From assembly GCF_047730065.1 (NCBI RefSeq), contig NZ_CP159829.1:186001-250000 (forward strand): a stretch of 64,000 nucleotides of DNA. The letters run 5' to 3'. The translations under genes were made by a program, and so were the position numbers. Numbering within the stretch: the first letter of the stretch is position 1; the number at the start of each line of letters is the position of its first letter. The notes below the pieces were generated by a model. The model saw only the letters and a list, made by a program, of their open reading frames with translations. It made no database searches and was not told the DNA's origin. Shown piece by piece: positions 18,224-26,523 of the stretch. The stretch is from Njordibacter sp028825405 (lineage in GTDB: Bacteria > Pseudomonadota > Gammaproteobacteria > Pseudomonadales > Balneatricaceae).

Positions 18224-18252
18224 ATTTTAGGACTCAATGAGTGGCAGTGCAA
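18224..18252 (-). promoter_or_regulatory. Sigma-70 promoter of rpoH
   Basis: On the minus strand TTGCAC (18252-18247) and TAAAAT (18229-18224) are exactly 17 bases apart. The predicted start leaves a leader of about 150 bases before the rpoH ATG. Such leaders can carry a translational thermosensor in this gene, but I could not establish a fold. Confidence 0.6.
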
Positions 18253-18315
18253 GACTTAGGCTTAGTTTTTCGCCGTAAAGCTATGTAAAGCCACAGATTA
18301 AGCGATAACTGATAC

Positions 18316-19290
18316 TTATTTGGGTTCAATAAGGCGTAATTGACGTCCAACCGTTAAACTCGCCCCTAGCACTGATAATCCGCAGCTGGTAATGACTAGT
18401 ATTAAGCCACCCAGCCAACTCAACCCTTCGAGCTGCCAATCACTTTGGTAGCTTTGCGCTAATAATAAGATGGAGGGCTGCAAGTAGCTCGTTCCCAGTT
18501 GCAAGATGACTCCTGCAATAAGCGCGGCGAACAAGCCAGCCCAAAAGCCAGCATATAAAAATGGACGGCGTAGATAGGCATCTGTGCCACCCACGAGTTT
18601 AATCACCAAAATCTCTTGCTTACGACTTTCTATCTGCAAACGTACGGTATTACCTACGACTAATAATACGCCAAGCGCCAGTAATATGGCTAAACTGTAG
18701 GTAAAGCGCTGACTCGTCTCTAATAAGGCTTGCAGTCGATCTAGCCAGGCCATATCTACAAGCACTTGATCAATCTGCTCTTGTTGTCTTAGTTGTTGTG
18801 CAAGTTTAGCAATGGCTGTGCTGTCTAAAAAAGCCTCTGCGGGCTCTATGATTATGGTCGCCGGAATGGGATTTTCGGTGAGGCTTGTTAAAATATCCTC
18901 AAGCCCACTACTGGCTTTGAAGTCAATCAAGGCTTGCTCTGCTGAAATATAAGTCGCCTTGGCAATGTCGCGCCGTAACACGAGTTTATTAGTGATTAGC
19001 TGGCCTTGTTCTAAGCTAACGTAAGGCGCCAAAAACAGACTGATGTGATTACTTTGGTTGACTTGCTGACCCAAATGTTGGGCTTGGCTCAACAGTAACA
19101 ATAACGCAGTGGGAAGGGTTAAGGCGATGGCGAGCGTCAGCCAAGTTAATAGATTGGTGAACGGGGTTTTCCAAAGCTGCCACCAGCTACTAACCACCAC
19201 CTCTTTGTGTTCTCTTAACCAACGGGTGCTATGATTTTCAGGTTGCGAACGGCTAGCATTTTGTGCAGCTTGGGGTTTTGAAAAGGCCAT
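18316..19290 (-). CDS. ftsX: Cell division protein FtsX
   Basis: FtsX is the membrane subunit of the FtsEX complex, which activates septal peptidoglycan hydrolases through EnvC-type partners. The 324-residue product has a cytoplasmic N-terminus with the conserved WWQLWKTPFTNLLTWLTLAIALTLP entry to helix 1, a periplasmic domain (about 75-195), and three further C-terminal helices (FTYSLAILLALGVLLVVGNTVRLQIESRKQEI and following). It starts 2 bases after the ftsE stop. Length is normal. Confidence 0.95.
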   Translation of the reverse strand: MAFSKPQAAQNASRSQPENHSTRWLREHKEVVVSSWWQLWKTPFTNLLTWLTLAIALTLPTALLLLLSQAQHLGQQVNQSNHISLFLAPYVSLEQGQLITNKLVLRRDIAKATYISAEQALIDFKASSGLEDILTSLTENPIPATIIIEPAEAFLDSTAIAKLAQQLRQQEQIDQVLVDMAWLDRLQALLETSQRFTYSLAILLALGVLLVVGNTVRLQIESRKQEILVIKLVGGTDAYLRRPFLYAGFWAGLFAALIAGVILQLGTSYLQPSILLLAQSYQSDWQLEGLSWLGGLILVITSCGLSVLGASLTVGRQLRLIEPK

Positions 19291-19292
19291 AT

Positions 19293-19964
19293 TTACTGCC
19301 TCATTACCGAAGGTGGGCCACTAATTCGGCCTTGGTCCAGTTGGATCACCGGGTGGGGTAACCGTTGGATTAGTCCTAAATCATGGCTGGCAATGAGCAC
19401 GCTCACCCCCACCTGATTGAACTGCTGAAACAAACGCATAATTTCAGTTGATAGGGCAGGATCTAGATTACCTGTGGGCTCATCAGCCAAAATTAGCTTG
19501 GGTTTATTAACAATCGCACGCGCTATGCCAACTCGCTGTTGTTCGCCACTGGAAAGCACTTGGGGTAATAGTCTTTCTTTTTCTAACAAACCCACTTTGT
19601 CTAACGCAGCCCTCACACGTCGGCCTGAATCACGCTCATTGTAACCACTAATTTTAAGGGGTAAGGCCACGTTATCAAATACAGAGTAGTCCATTAATAA
19701 CTGGTGATTCTGAAACACAAGACCAATTTTGCGTCGATGTGCTGGAACTTGTGTACGCTTGAGTTGGCTTAAATCCTGCCGATCCACAATAACCTTGCCA
19801 CTGGAGGGTCGCTCCATAAGCATGATGAGCTTTAATAATGTGCTTTTACCAGCGCCAGAATGGCCTGTTAAAAACGCCATATCACCTCGCCTTAAATGAA
19901 AGTTAGTATTAACTAACGCATTCTTGTCATGGTACTTTTTGTTAACCTGCTCAAAACGAATCAT
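19293..19964 (-). CDS. ftsE: Cell division ATP-binding protein FtsE
   Basis: FtsE is the ATPase of the FtsEX divisome complex. The 223-residue product has Walker A GHSGAGKST, signature LSSGEQQRVGIARAI and Walker B LILADEPTGNLDP, and begins MIRFEQVNKKYHDKNALVN, the usual FtsE start. Its ATG overlaps the ftsY stop as ATGA (4 bases), and ftsX follows after 2 bases, so ftsY-ftsE-ftsX are translationally coupled. Confidence 0.96.
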   Translation of the reverse strand: MIRFEQVNKKYHDKNALVNTNFHLRRGDMAFLTGHSGAGKSTLLKLIMLMERPSSGKVIVDRQDLSQLKRTQVPAHRRKIGLVFQNHQLLMDYSVFDNVALPLKISGYNERDSGRRVRAALDKVGLLEKERLLPQVLSSGEQQRVGIARAIVNKPKLILADEPTGNLDPALSTEIMRLFQQFNQVGVSVLIASHDLGLIQRLPHPVIQLDQGRISGPPSVMRQ

Positions 19965-21073
19965 AGAGCACTATCTTGAGTCAGAGACGTTTCACTGAAC
20001 AGTGCATCAATAAACTCAGTGGCTTCGAAGGGCCGCAAATCATCTGCCTGCTCACCCACACCAATAAAACGGATAGGCAGTTGGAGTTGTTGTGCCATGG
20101 CAAAAATAACCCCGCCTTTGGCAGTGCCATCCAGTTTAGTAAGTGTGATTCCGGTGACCCCTACTGCAGCACCAAACAGGCTAGCTTGACTGATCGCATT
20201 TTGACCCGTGGCAGCATCGAGTACTAACATAACTTCATGGGGGGCGTTAGCATCAAGCTTTTGCATGACCCGCACCACCTTGCTTAACTCATCCATGAGA
20301 TGGGATTTATTTTGTAAACGACCAGCGGTATCTGCAATCACCACGTCAATGCCTTTGGCTTGGGCGGACTGGACGGCATCAAAAATAACTGAAGCGCTGT
20401 CCGCCCCAGTGTGTTGGGCCACAACGGGCACATTGTTGCGACTGCCCCATTCTTGCAGTTGCTCCGCCGCCGCCGCCCGAAAGGTATCTCCAGCCGCCAG
20501 CAAGACACTTTTACCTTGGCTTTGAAAGCGCTTACTTAACTTGCCAATTGTTGTTGTTTTACCTGCACCGTTCACACCTACCATGAGGATCACAAAAGGA
20601 CTATCTTGCTGCGGAATTTCAAGTGTAGCTTGGCTGCCCTGCAGCAATGCTGCAAGCTCTTCTTTGAGGGCACTATAAAGCGCAGCAGGATCTGTTAAAT
20701 CTTTACGAGCAACTCGATCACTCAGCTTTTTAAGCAGGCTAGCAGTGGCTTCTATGCCCACATCTGCAACTAGTAACTGGGTTTCAAGTTCTTCAAACAA
20801 ACCTTCATCAATCTGTTTTGCACCTAAAAATAGGCTGGCAAGGCCATCACCTAAGTTACTGCGGGTGCGGCTAAGGCCACTTTTTATGCGGCCAAAAAAC
20901 CCCTGTTTAGGCTCAGAATCTGCTGTATTTGTTTCTATGGGTTGGCTAGCATCACTGCCGGTGGTTGTAGAGTCAGTTAGAGCCTGCAGGGGTTGCTCGG
21001 GTGCTTCTACTAACGAGGTCTCTTGTGCCTCAGCAGTGTTTTTGTTTTTACCAAATAAGTTAAACAGGGCCAT
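19961..21073 (-). CDS. ftsY: Signal recognition particle receptor FtsY
   Basis: FtsY is the SRP receptor GTPase that docks ribosome-SRP complexes at the inner membrane. The product (370 residues from the chosen start) has an acidic N-terminal A domain, then the NG domain: GVNGAGKTTTIGKL (P-loop), DTFRAAAAEQLQEW, DTAGRLQNK and TKLDGTAKGG. I start at the ATG at 21073 (MALFNLFGKNKN). An in-frame ATG at 21103 would add 10 atypical residues, and neither has a clear ribosome-binding site. It heads the ftsY-ftsE-ftsX unit and is divergent from rsmD. Confidence 0.95.
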   Translation of the reverse strand: MALFNLFGKNKNTAEAQETSLVEAPEQPLQALTDSTTTGSDASQPIETNTADSEPKQGFFGRIKSGLSRTRSNLGDGLASLFLGAKQIDEGLFEELETQLLVADVGIEATASLLKKLSDRVARKDLTDPAALYSALKEELAALLQGSQATLEIPQQDSPFVILMVGVNGAGKTTTIGKLSKRFQSQGKSVLLAAGDTFRAAAAEQLQEWGSRNNVPVVAQHTGADSASVIFDAVQSAQAKGIDVVIADTAGRLQNKSHLMDELSKVVRVMQKLDANAPHEVMLVLDAATGQNAISQASLFGAAVGVTGITLTKLDGTAKGGVIFAMAQQLQLPIRFIGVGEQADDLRPFEATEFIDALFSETSLTQDSAL

Positions 21074-21217
21074 GATATCGGGGACGTCTCGGTGTTTGCA
21101 CATGAATAAGAGTAAATTTTAGCATAGCTTTTACTTGGGTATGCTTCTTTTATGAATGGATTACCTTAGAATAGACATCTTGACTGACCCCACACATTGA
21201 TCTTTTTAGGTATGTTT

Positions 21218-21904
21218 ATGGCCCGCAAACCCAGTTCCAGTTCATCTCGTGCTTTGCCTAAGTTGCGCAATGTGGGAAGTGGGGCTAAATTTGATAAGGT
21301 TGTAGAGATTGGCCAAGCTGGGCGCCAAAGTTTACGCATTATTGGTGGAGAATGGCGCGGACGAAAAATTCCATTTGCCACGGTCATCGGCCTTCGGCCA
21401 ACTCAAGATAGAGTGCGAGAAACTCTATTTAACTGGCTTTCTGGCCCAGTGGCAGGCGCCAGGTGTTTAGACTTATTTGCTGGCACGGGCGCCTTAGGAC
21501 TAGAGGCACTATCGCGGGGCGCTAAACATGTGACTTTTGTCGACTTATCTAATATTGCGACCACAAGCCTAAAAGACAACTTAAAGCAGTTGCCTTTAGC
21601 AGTAGACCAAACCACGCTGGTGGAGCAAAAGAGCAGCTTTGATTGGCTTAAAAATTATCAGGCCACAGAAGCCTTTGCTGAACAAGGGGGGCAGTACCAT
21701 GTGGTTTTTTTAGACCCACCATTTGCTCTAGCCTTAGTACCAGACATACTCAAAGCCATATTGACTGGTAATTGCCTCGCTCACGGGGCCATGATTTACG
21801 TAGAACAGGCTCAGCCCTTGGCGGAATTAGATTTACCCTCACCATGGAAATTGCACCGCAGTAAAAAAGCGGGTCAAGTCTACTATGGGCTAATTAGCCA
21901 ATAA
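21218..21904 (+). CDS. rsmD: 16S rRNA (guanine966-N2)-methyltransferase
   Basis: RsmD methylates G966 of 16S rRNA. The 228-residue product has RIIGGEWRGRKIPF and RPTQDRVRETLFNWL (family signature), the SAM-binding segment DLFAGTGALGLEALSRGA, and the catalytic VVFLDPPFAL (DPPF variant of NPPY). The ATG at 21218 follows TTAGG at 7 bases; an upstream TTG and an ATG at 21212 are less well placed. The Ser-rich first 12 residues are unconserved. It is divergent from ftsY, the classical arrangement. Confidence 0.94.
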   Translation: MARKPSSSSSRALPKLRNVGSGAKFDKVVEIGQAGRQSLRIIGGEWRGRKIPFATVIGLRPTQDRVRETLFNWLSGPVAGARCLDLFAGTGALGLEALSRGAKHVTFVDLSNIATTSLKDNLKQLPLAVDQTTLVEQKSSFDWLKNYQATEAFAEQGGQYHVVFLDPPFALALVPDILKAILTGNCLAHGAMIYVEQAQPLAELDLPSPWKLHRSKKAGQVYYGLISQ

Positions 21905-21973
21905 GCTGATGGCTGCAAAGCACCATGACAGCTGAAATAAAAGCTGAATTAAAAGCTTCGTTAAGAGCTGCGT

Positions 21974-22477
21974 TCAAAGCAGTCCCAAATTGGCTTCATG
22001 ATGGCAATTTGGGACTGCACCTAGACCAATGACAAGTGGCATACCGACGCCCACGACACCACTGTTAATTACATCTGCTCTGAGCCCGCCACTACTTAAA
22101 AAGGCTTGGATGACTTGGCTCCTTGAAATCTTCTGATTCTCTAATAGTCGACCCAAAACACTGCACGGTTGGCATAGCTCCACCCCCCTAAATTTGGCAT
22201 CGCCAATGGAAAATTCGACGCCCACTAGAGCATTCAGATCAACGCCCCGGGTAATCACATTTCTGCGGGTTTGTTGAGGGCTAATTGCTTGACCCAATAG
22301 TTGGTTATATTCATCCACAGCTTCAGCTTCTATAAAGGTAATATTTTGGCCCTTTTTGTTGGCTTTTTTTTTAAAATGCCGGTCTCCAGTAATGCCGCAT
22401 CCAAAAACCACTGGCACCGCATACGCTTGTTGCAGTGCCTGCCTTGATTTTTTTGATACAAAAATAGCTTCAATCAT
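21974..22477 (-). CDS. MOSC-domain protein
   Basis: The 167-residue protein matches a stand-alone MOSC (molybdenum cofactor sulfurase C-terminal) domain. It has GITGDRHF near residue 30, NVITRGVDLNALVGVEFSIG, and the conserved cysteine motif ELCQPCSVL near 100, where the Cys is thought to handle sulfur or coordinate molybdenum. YiiM- and YuaD-like members reduce N-hydroxylated bases or act in metal-sulfur chemistry; which applies here cannot be told. No molybdenum genes are nearby. Confidence 0.82.
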   Translation of the reverse strand: MIEAIFVSKKSRQALQQAYAVPVVFGCGITGDRHFKKKANKKGQNITFIEAEAVDEYNQLLGQAISPQQTRRNVITRGVDLNALVGVEFSIGDAKFRGVELCQPCSVLGRLLENQKISRSQVIQAFLSSGGLRADVINSGVVGVGMPLVIGLGAVPNCHHEANLGLL

Positions 22478-22981
22478 GCATTACTCCTTTTATCAGAGCT
22501 TTTATCCAATCACGCAGAAAAATCTCACTTTGCAGTCTGTGTTTAACGTTAACCCAGAAAAACCAATTGTATGCAAAGCGTCCAAGGGTTAGGGAAGGAT
22601 TAGTATGTTCAATCATAGTCACTCGATTATAGTCACTCCCTTAATCATGCTCATACCCGGTACGTGGCGCATATATGCACTTCAGTCATGAGGCAGGCTA
22701 ATGTGGTAGTTAGTTGTCTTCGTGACTTAGGCCTGACCTTATGCCTCACAAATGGACTTTATACCTGCAATGAATTGCGTCAATAGTAACACTAAGGTTT
22801 GCTAAAGCGATTGCCCCAAAAGCCTGCTTGCCAATATTTTCTGAGCTTTTCCCACTCAAAAATCGCCATGACCATGGGAACCACCAAAAATTTTTTTTAG
22901 ATCACACTTTATTAGTTTTACACCCACACGCTTATAACTTTATGGGTCACTATATATCTCACTATGGCTACATATTACCAT
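22478..22981. other. 504-base region without a recognisable gene
   Basis: I find no credible coding sequence or RNA gene here. The only structure seen is a tandem 14-base duplication at 22612-22625 and 22626-22639 (ATCATAGTCACTCG then ATTATAGTCACTCC, 2 mismatches). The region is AT-rich, with a T8 run near 22890, and contains whatever promoter serves the MOSC gene. Confidence 0.5.
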
Positions 22982-23332
22982 TTAATCGGTCATTTTGATT
23001 TTTTGTAGGGCTTTTTGTATCACACCATCATCGCAATGCCCCTGATATTCAAGCCATCTTAACGTATTACTGCTCAAGACGATGCTGCCTGATACGACCA
23101 AAGAGCCAGCTGGAATGACCACCCCCATTAATGCTAAACACATAAGCACCGCATCACCTTCGCCCACACAAGGGCTGCTCATTTGTTGCAATGCTTGTGT
23201 GTCTAGCTTTAGTTTTAACTCGGGGAAAAAAAGATTACATTTTTGGTGTGTATTAGGCTGTGATTCAGGTAAAAAAGTACAACCACTTAACCATAACGTG
23301 GCAAGTAATAGGGCTTGCTTTGTCAATTTCAT
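22982..23332 (-). CDS. Putative lipoprotein of unknown function
   Basis: From the ATG at 23332 the product is 116 residues with a clean type II signal: MKLTKQALLLATLWLSGC, lipobox L-S-G-C, Cys18. The mature part has three more cysteines (in KCNLFF, SPCVGEG and LMCLA), a glycine- and valine-rich hydrophobic stretch (LMGVVIPAGSLVVSGSIVL) that may be a membrane segment, and a C-terminal GHCDDGVIQKAL. An upstream in-frame ATG at 23437 would add 35 residues and bury the signal. I do not recognise the family, and the neighbours give no functional clue. Confidence 0.65.
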   Translation of the reverse strand: MKLTKQALLLATLWLSGCTFLPESQPNTHQKCNLFFPELKLKLDTQALQQMSSPCVGEGDAVLMCLALMGVVIPAGSLVVSGSIVLSSNTLRWLEYQGHCDDGVIQKALQKIKMTD

Positions 23333-23586
23333 AAGTGTCCAAGTGCTATTAGTTATGCACCTTATAAGGCAGCTTAAGGCACTATTGACGCCGCCTACTT
23401 TAGGTACGTTTGGCCGCTCCTTTGGGCCTATGATCAAGACCTTTTAACGACTTTGAAATAGTGTAAAAGGGCAATCAAGGGTCCTATGTTTGGTTAAGTA
23501 TAGCGGGTAATTTTTTGCAATAAAGCGTTAATGAAGTTGTAGGGAGAAAAATCTTTTACCAGTTTTTACGGCGCTGTTAAGAGGCT

Positions 23587-23784
23587 CTAAAAAGCTTCAT
23601 CATCACTATAAACACGTACTGAAAGCTCACCAGTTACACTCTCTGAAACATTAAAATTGATTGGCTGACAACACACTTGGCAATCTTCAATATACTGTTG
23701 ATCTAGGTCAGATGGATCCACAAGCACGTTAATAATTTCGCCACAGTATGGGCAGCCTATGAATTGCTCTGCGAGTTGATTCAA
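23587..23784 (-). CDS. CPXCG-motif cysteine-rich small protein
   Basis: The 65-residue protein has two paired cysteine motifs, GCPYCG (about residues 11-14) and DCQVCCQP (about 35-39), forming a zinc-ribbon-like fold, and an acidic C-terminal tail. It matches the CPXCG cysteine-rich family found widely in gammaproteobacteria, whose function is unknown. It is monocistronic, on the minus strand. Confidence 0.85.
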   Translation of the reverse strand: MNQLAEQFIGCPYCGEIINVLVDPSDLDQQYIEDCQVCCQPINFNVSESVTGELSVRVYSDDEAF

Positions 23785-23930
23785 TGTCTACTATTCCTTA
23801 TATTAGTCAAAAATTTAGAAGTCTCGAAAAACGGTAAAACCCTTTGCTGGGCTATTCATACTGTTTGCTCTTAAAGTGTTCACCTCAACCCGCACTCTAA
23901 TCCCATTGTCATTCTCAATTGCAAGCGCAA

Positions 23931-23994
23931 CTTTAAGAAAACTAAACGCATGGGCAAGCCACCTTGCTCACCTGAAGCTTTTAGTTTTCCAAAG
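23931..23994. repeat. Long imperfect inverted repeat (nested hairpin)
   Basis: Outer arms GAAAACTAAA (23937-23946) and TTTAGTTTTC (23980-23989) are exact complements, extended outward by CTTT/AAAG across small bulges. An inner perfect hairpin GCAAG-CCAC-CTTGC sits at 23954-23967. It lies 22 bases past the peroxiredoxin stop (minus strand). It may act as that gene's terminator, although it lacks a clean T tract, or it may be a small mobile or REP-like element. Confidence 0.55.
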
Positions 23995-24015
23995 CTCCTT
24001 GTGGGTTAGGTATGA

Positions 24016-24675
24016 TTAGCTTGGCTGTTTGACCTTTCTTAAATACGGCTTCACTGTGTCCCAACCATCGGGGTAGATTTTTGCGGCTTCTTCATTACTT
24101 ACAGAGGGAACAATGATGACGTCTTCACCTTGTTTCCAGTTCACTGGGGTGGCAACTTTGTGTTCAGCTGTAAGTTGCATAGAGTCAATAACGCGCAGAA
24201 TTTCATCAAAATTACGTCCAGTTGTCATGGGGTAAATAATCATTAGTTTGATATTTTTGTCAGGGCCAATAACAAAAACAGAACGCACGGTTGCATTGGT
24301 CATAGCTGTCCTACCTTCGGCAGACCCAGTTTCATCAGAGGGGAACATGTTATAAAGCTTAGCCACTTTTAGCTCGGTGTCAGCAATAACTGGATAATTG
24401 ACTACGGTATTGCCAACTTCTTCAACATCGGCCAGCCACCGCTTATGGTCATCGATTGGGTCAATGCTTAACCCTATAATTTTTGTATTTCTCTTTTCAA
24501 ACTCAGGTTGCATTTGTGCCAAGTATCCCAGTTCAGTGGTACATACTGGCGTAAAATCTTTGGGATGTGAAAACAATACCGCCCAGCTTGAGCCTATCCA
24601 CTCATGGAAATCAATGATGCCGTGTGTCGTGTCTACCTGAAAGTTTGGTGCTTGATCGTTAATAAGTAAAGTCAT
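24016..24675 (-). CDS. 1-Cys peroxiredoxin (Prx6 type)
   Basis: Peroxiredoxins reduce peroxides through a reactive cysteine. The 219-residue product has the active-site motif FTPVCTTELG with the peroxidatic Cys45, and no other cysteine anywhere in the protein, so it is a true 1-Cys enzyme that needs an external thiol or ascorbate-like reductant. The C-terminal Prx6 extension (VNWKQGEDVIIVPSVSNEEA, then PYLRKVKQP) is present. A GGAGATTC ribosome-binding site precedes the ATG. It is flanked by noncoding stretches on both sides and so is probably expressed alone. Confidence 0.95.
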   Translation of the reverse strand: MTLLINDQAPNFQVDTTHGIIDFHEWIGSSWAVLFSHPKDFTPVCTTELGYLAQMQPEFEKRNTKIIGLSIDPIDDHKRWLADVEEVGNTVVNYPVIADTELKVAKLYNMFPSDETGSAEGRTAMTNATVRSVFVIGPDKNIKLMIIYPMTTGRNFDEILRVIDSMQLTAEHKVATPVNWKQGEDVIIVPSVSNEEAAKIYPDGWDTVKPYLRKVKQPS

Positions 24676-24887
24676 AAGAATCTCCTTGGTTAAGCTACTT
24701 TGTGTTTAAACTAATCATAAATCCTAACAGCCTTTGGGTTAAAAATGCCAGCCTTAGTGCATCGTGCTCATTTGACCTTAACGGGGCGCTTGTTAATACT
24801 AAGTGGGCGGCTTTCCCCCACTCAGTAAATAGTAAAAGCAATATCACTTTTCATCAACCATTTTAAAATAACTAACCTTGCCAGCCT

Positions 24888-25373
24888 TTAAGTTAATGTT
24901 AGGCCCTGTAGGGAAACCATTTTATGCTTGTGGTGTTTTAATAATTCAAGTTCCTTAAAGCCAAACTTTTGGTGGAATAATAGAGAGGGTGTGTTTGGTG
25001 GTAAGACGTCAATTTCAGCAAAAATATGAGGTAATGCCTGCTCATGGGCCCATTTTGACACGTATTCGTATAGCTTAGATGCAATACCTTGCCCCCTGAA
25101 CTGGTCTGAAACTACAATTCTATCAACGTAGAAAAACGCTTTATATTGATTGTTAAACCAGGCGTAGTTGATACTCTCGTAGGCAACACCATGAGTCAAT
25201 CCAATTAAAAATCCAGCCACTTGATGGTCTTCCTCCACCACTAGAGTCAATATAGACATCTCAATTAAACCCAGTAGTGCTGACCTATCTAGGTGGCTCA
25301 ACACTTTCACTGATTTCTCATTTAGCTCGAGTATGGTGTCTATATCTTTACTTTCGACGGGCCTAATAATCAT
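24888..25373 (-). CDS. GNAT-family N-acetyltransferase
   Basis: The 161-residue protein begins MIIRPVESKDIDTILELNEKSV and has GNAT motif A in VDRIVVSDQFRGQGIASKLYEYV (acetyl-CoA pyrophosphate loop Q/RxxGxG/A) and motif B in PPNTPSLLFHQKFGFKEL. The acceptor substrate is unknown. It is the last of three small minus-strand genes following the ast operon; the gap to the upstream flavoprotein gene is about 50 bases. Confidence 0.88.
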   Translation of the reverse strand: MIIRPVESKDIDTILELNEKSVKVLSHLDRSALLGLIEMSILTLVVEEDHQVAGFLIGLTHGVAYESINYAWFNNQYKAFFYVDRIVVSDQFRGQGIASKLYEYVSKWAHEQALPHIFAEIDVLPPNTPSLLFHQKFGFKELELLKHHKHKMVSLQGLTLT

Positions 25374-25422
25374 TGATATTCCTTGTGTGCATCGTGCAAA
25401 GCGCTAATAAACCTAGGTATGG

Positions 25423-26028
25423 CTATAAATCCTGCTGGTAGCGCGCCACCATAGTCGCTTGGCTTTCTGTTGGCTCGGTTAAGCACAGCTGATCATTAAG
25501 CATTGAAGCTATGGTAGGAAACTTTGAACGTTCCATTTTGGCATCAGTGGACCAGAGTTTAGAACGCATTAGGGCTTTAGCGCAATGTAAAAATACTTCT
25601 TTGATACGAATCTCAATACACGTTTTTGGCAGATTTTTATGATGAGAGAACAGCTTTAAATGTGCTGCTGAGGTTGAGATCCGCCCTCGTCCATTGATTC
25701 TTAATGTTTCATCCACTCCTGGTATCAAGAATAGACAGCCTACCTGTTTAGTCTCAATAATATTGACCAAACTATCGAGCCGATTGTTACCCTTGCTGTC
25801 AGGAATGATAATACAGTTTTCATTGACTACTTTTACAAAGCCTGGCAAACCGCCCCGTGGTGAGCAGTCAAGTGCACCTGAGGCTGCATAAGTAGACAGG
25901 GTCATGAAGGGCGCATGATCAATAAAGTTAATGCTATGGCGTTCTAAGGCACTTAACTGCTTGTCTTTAGCGCGCCCCTTTGCATGGCCATAGATTTCTC
26001 GAAGTTGTAGTTCAGATTCAATGAGCAT
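25423..26028 (-). CDS. Pyridoxamine 5'-phosphate oxidase-family FMN-binding protein
   Basis: The 201-residue product resembles the split-barrel PPOX flavoproteins of the MSMEG_1061 type. It has FIDHAPFMTLSTYAASGALDCSPRGGLPGFVKV (FMN-binding strand and loop), IIIPDSKGNNRLDSLVNI, GCLFLIPGVDETLRINGRGRIS and a C-terminal segment with KLWSTDAKMERSKFPT. These proteins bind FMN or F420, and their substrates are mostly unknown. It lies between two acetyltransferase genes, downstream of astB. Confidence 0.85.
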   Translation of the reverse strand: MLIESELQLREIYGHAKGRAKDKQLSALERHSINFIDHAPFMTLSTYAASGALDCSPRGGLPGFVKVVNENCIIIPDSKGNNRLDSLVNIIETKQVGCLFLIPGVDETLRINGRGRISTSAAHLKLFSHHKNLPKTCIEIRIKEVFLHCAKALMRSKLWSTDAKMERSKFPTIASMLNDQLCLTEPTESQATMVARYQQDL

Positions 26029-26055
26029 TTTTTTTATTTCCTTAACAAGTCACTC

Positions 26056-26469
26056 TTAGCCAATAAATGTACCCATACTCAGACGTTCTTCTATGACAAA
26101 ACCTAGGCTTTCATAAAAGGTGGTTACTTGTGTATTAGTTGCACGAATTTGCAGATTAACCTTGATACAACCCATTACTTTTAATGCCTGTATGGCATGC
26201 TGGACCAGCGCAGAACCAGCGCCACTGCGGCGCTGTTCCTTGCATACTGCCACCGCATATAACCAGCCACGATGGCCATCATAGCCTGCCATGCATGCGC
26301 CTATAATGAGGCCTTTATGCTCCGCGATAAAAATAAGATTGTCTATTGCTAGCTTGGATTCGATGACCTTTGATGGCTCGTTGTGAGACGGGTCATCAGG
26401 GAACACTGCGTGCCAAAGCTTAATTAAATCACTGCGATCAGATTCACAAAATTGTCGTATTTTCATCAT
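26056..26469 (-). CDS. GNAT-family acetyltransferase (YpeA-like)
   Basis: The 137-residue protein starts MMKIRQFCESDRSDLIKLWHAVFPDDP, has acetyl-CoA motif A in LYAVAVCKEQRRSGAGSALVQHAIQAL, and ends with the conserved NTQVTTFYESLGFVIEERLSMG. This matches the YpeA-type subgroup. It starts 54 bases after the astB stop and may be cotranscribed with the ast operon, though no functional link is known. Confidence 0.85.
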   Translation of the reverse strand: MMKIRQFCESDRSDLIKLWHAVFPDDPSHNEPSKVIESKLAIDNLIFIAEHKGLIIGACMAGYDGHRGWLYAVAVCKEQRRSGAGSALVQHAIQALKVMGCIKVNLQIRATNTQVTTFYESLGFVIEERLSMGTFIG

Positions 26470-26523
26470 CTACTCAGGCTGGCTACTTCATTTTAAGTGT
26501 AGCATGAGTGGCCGCATCAGCCA

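Noticed and set aside
24802..24822. AGTGGG/CCCACT hairpin as a terminator of the acetyltransferase gene
   Set aside because: It lies upstream of that minus-strand gene's coding start rather than after its stop, has no T tract, and its role is unclear.
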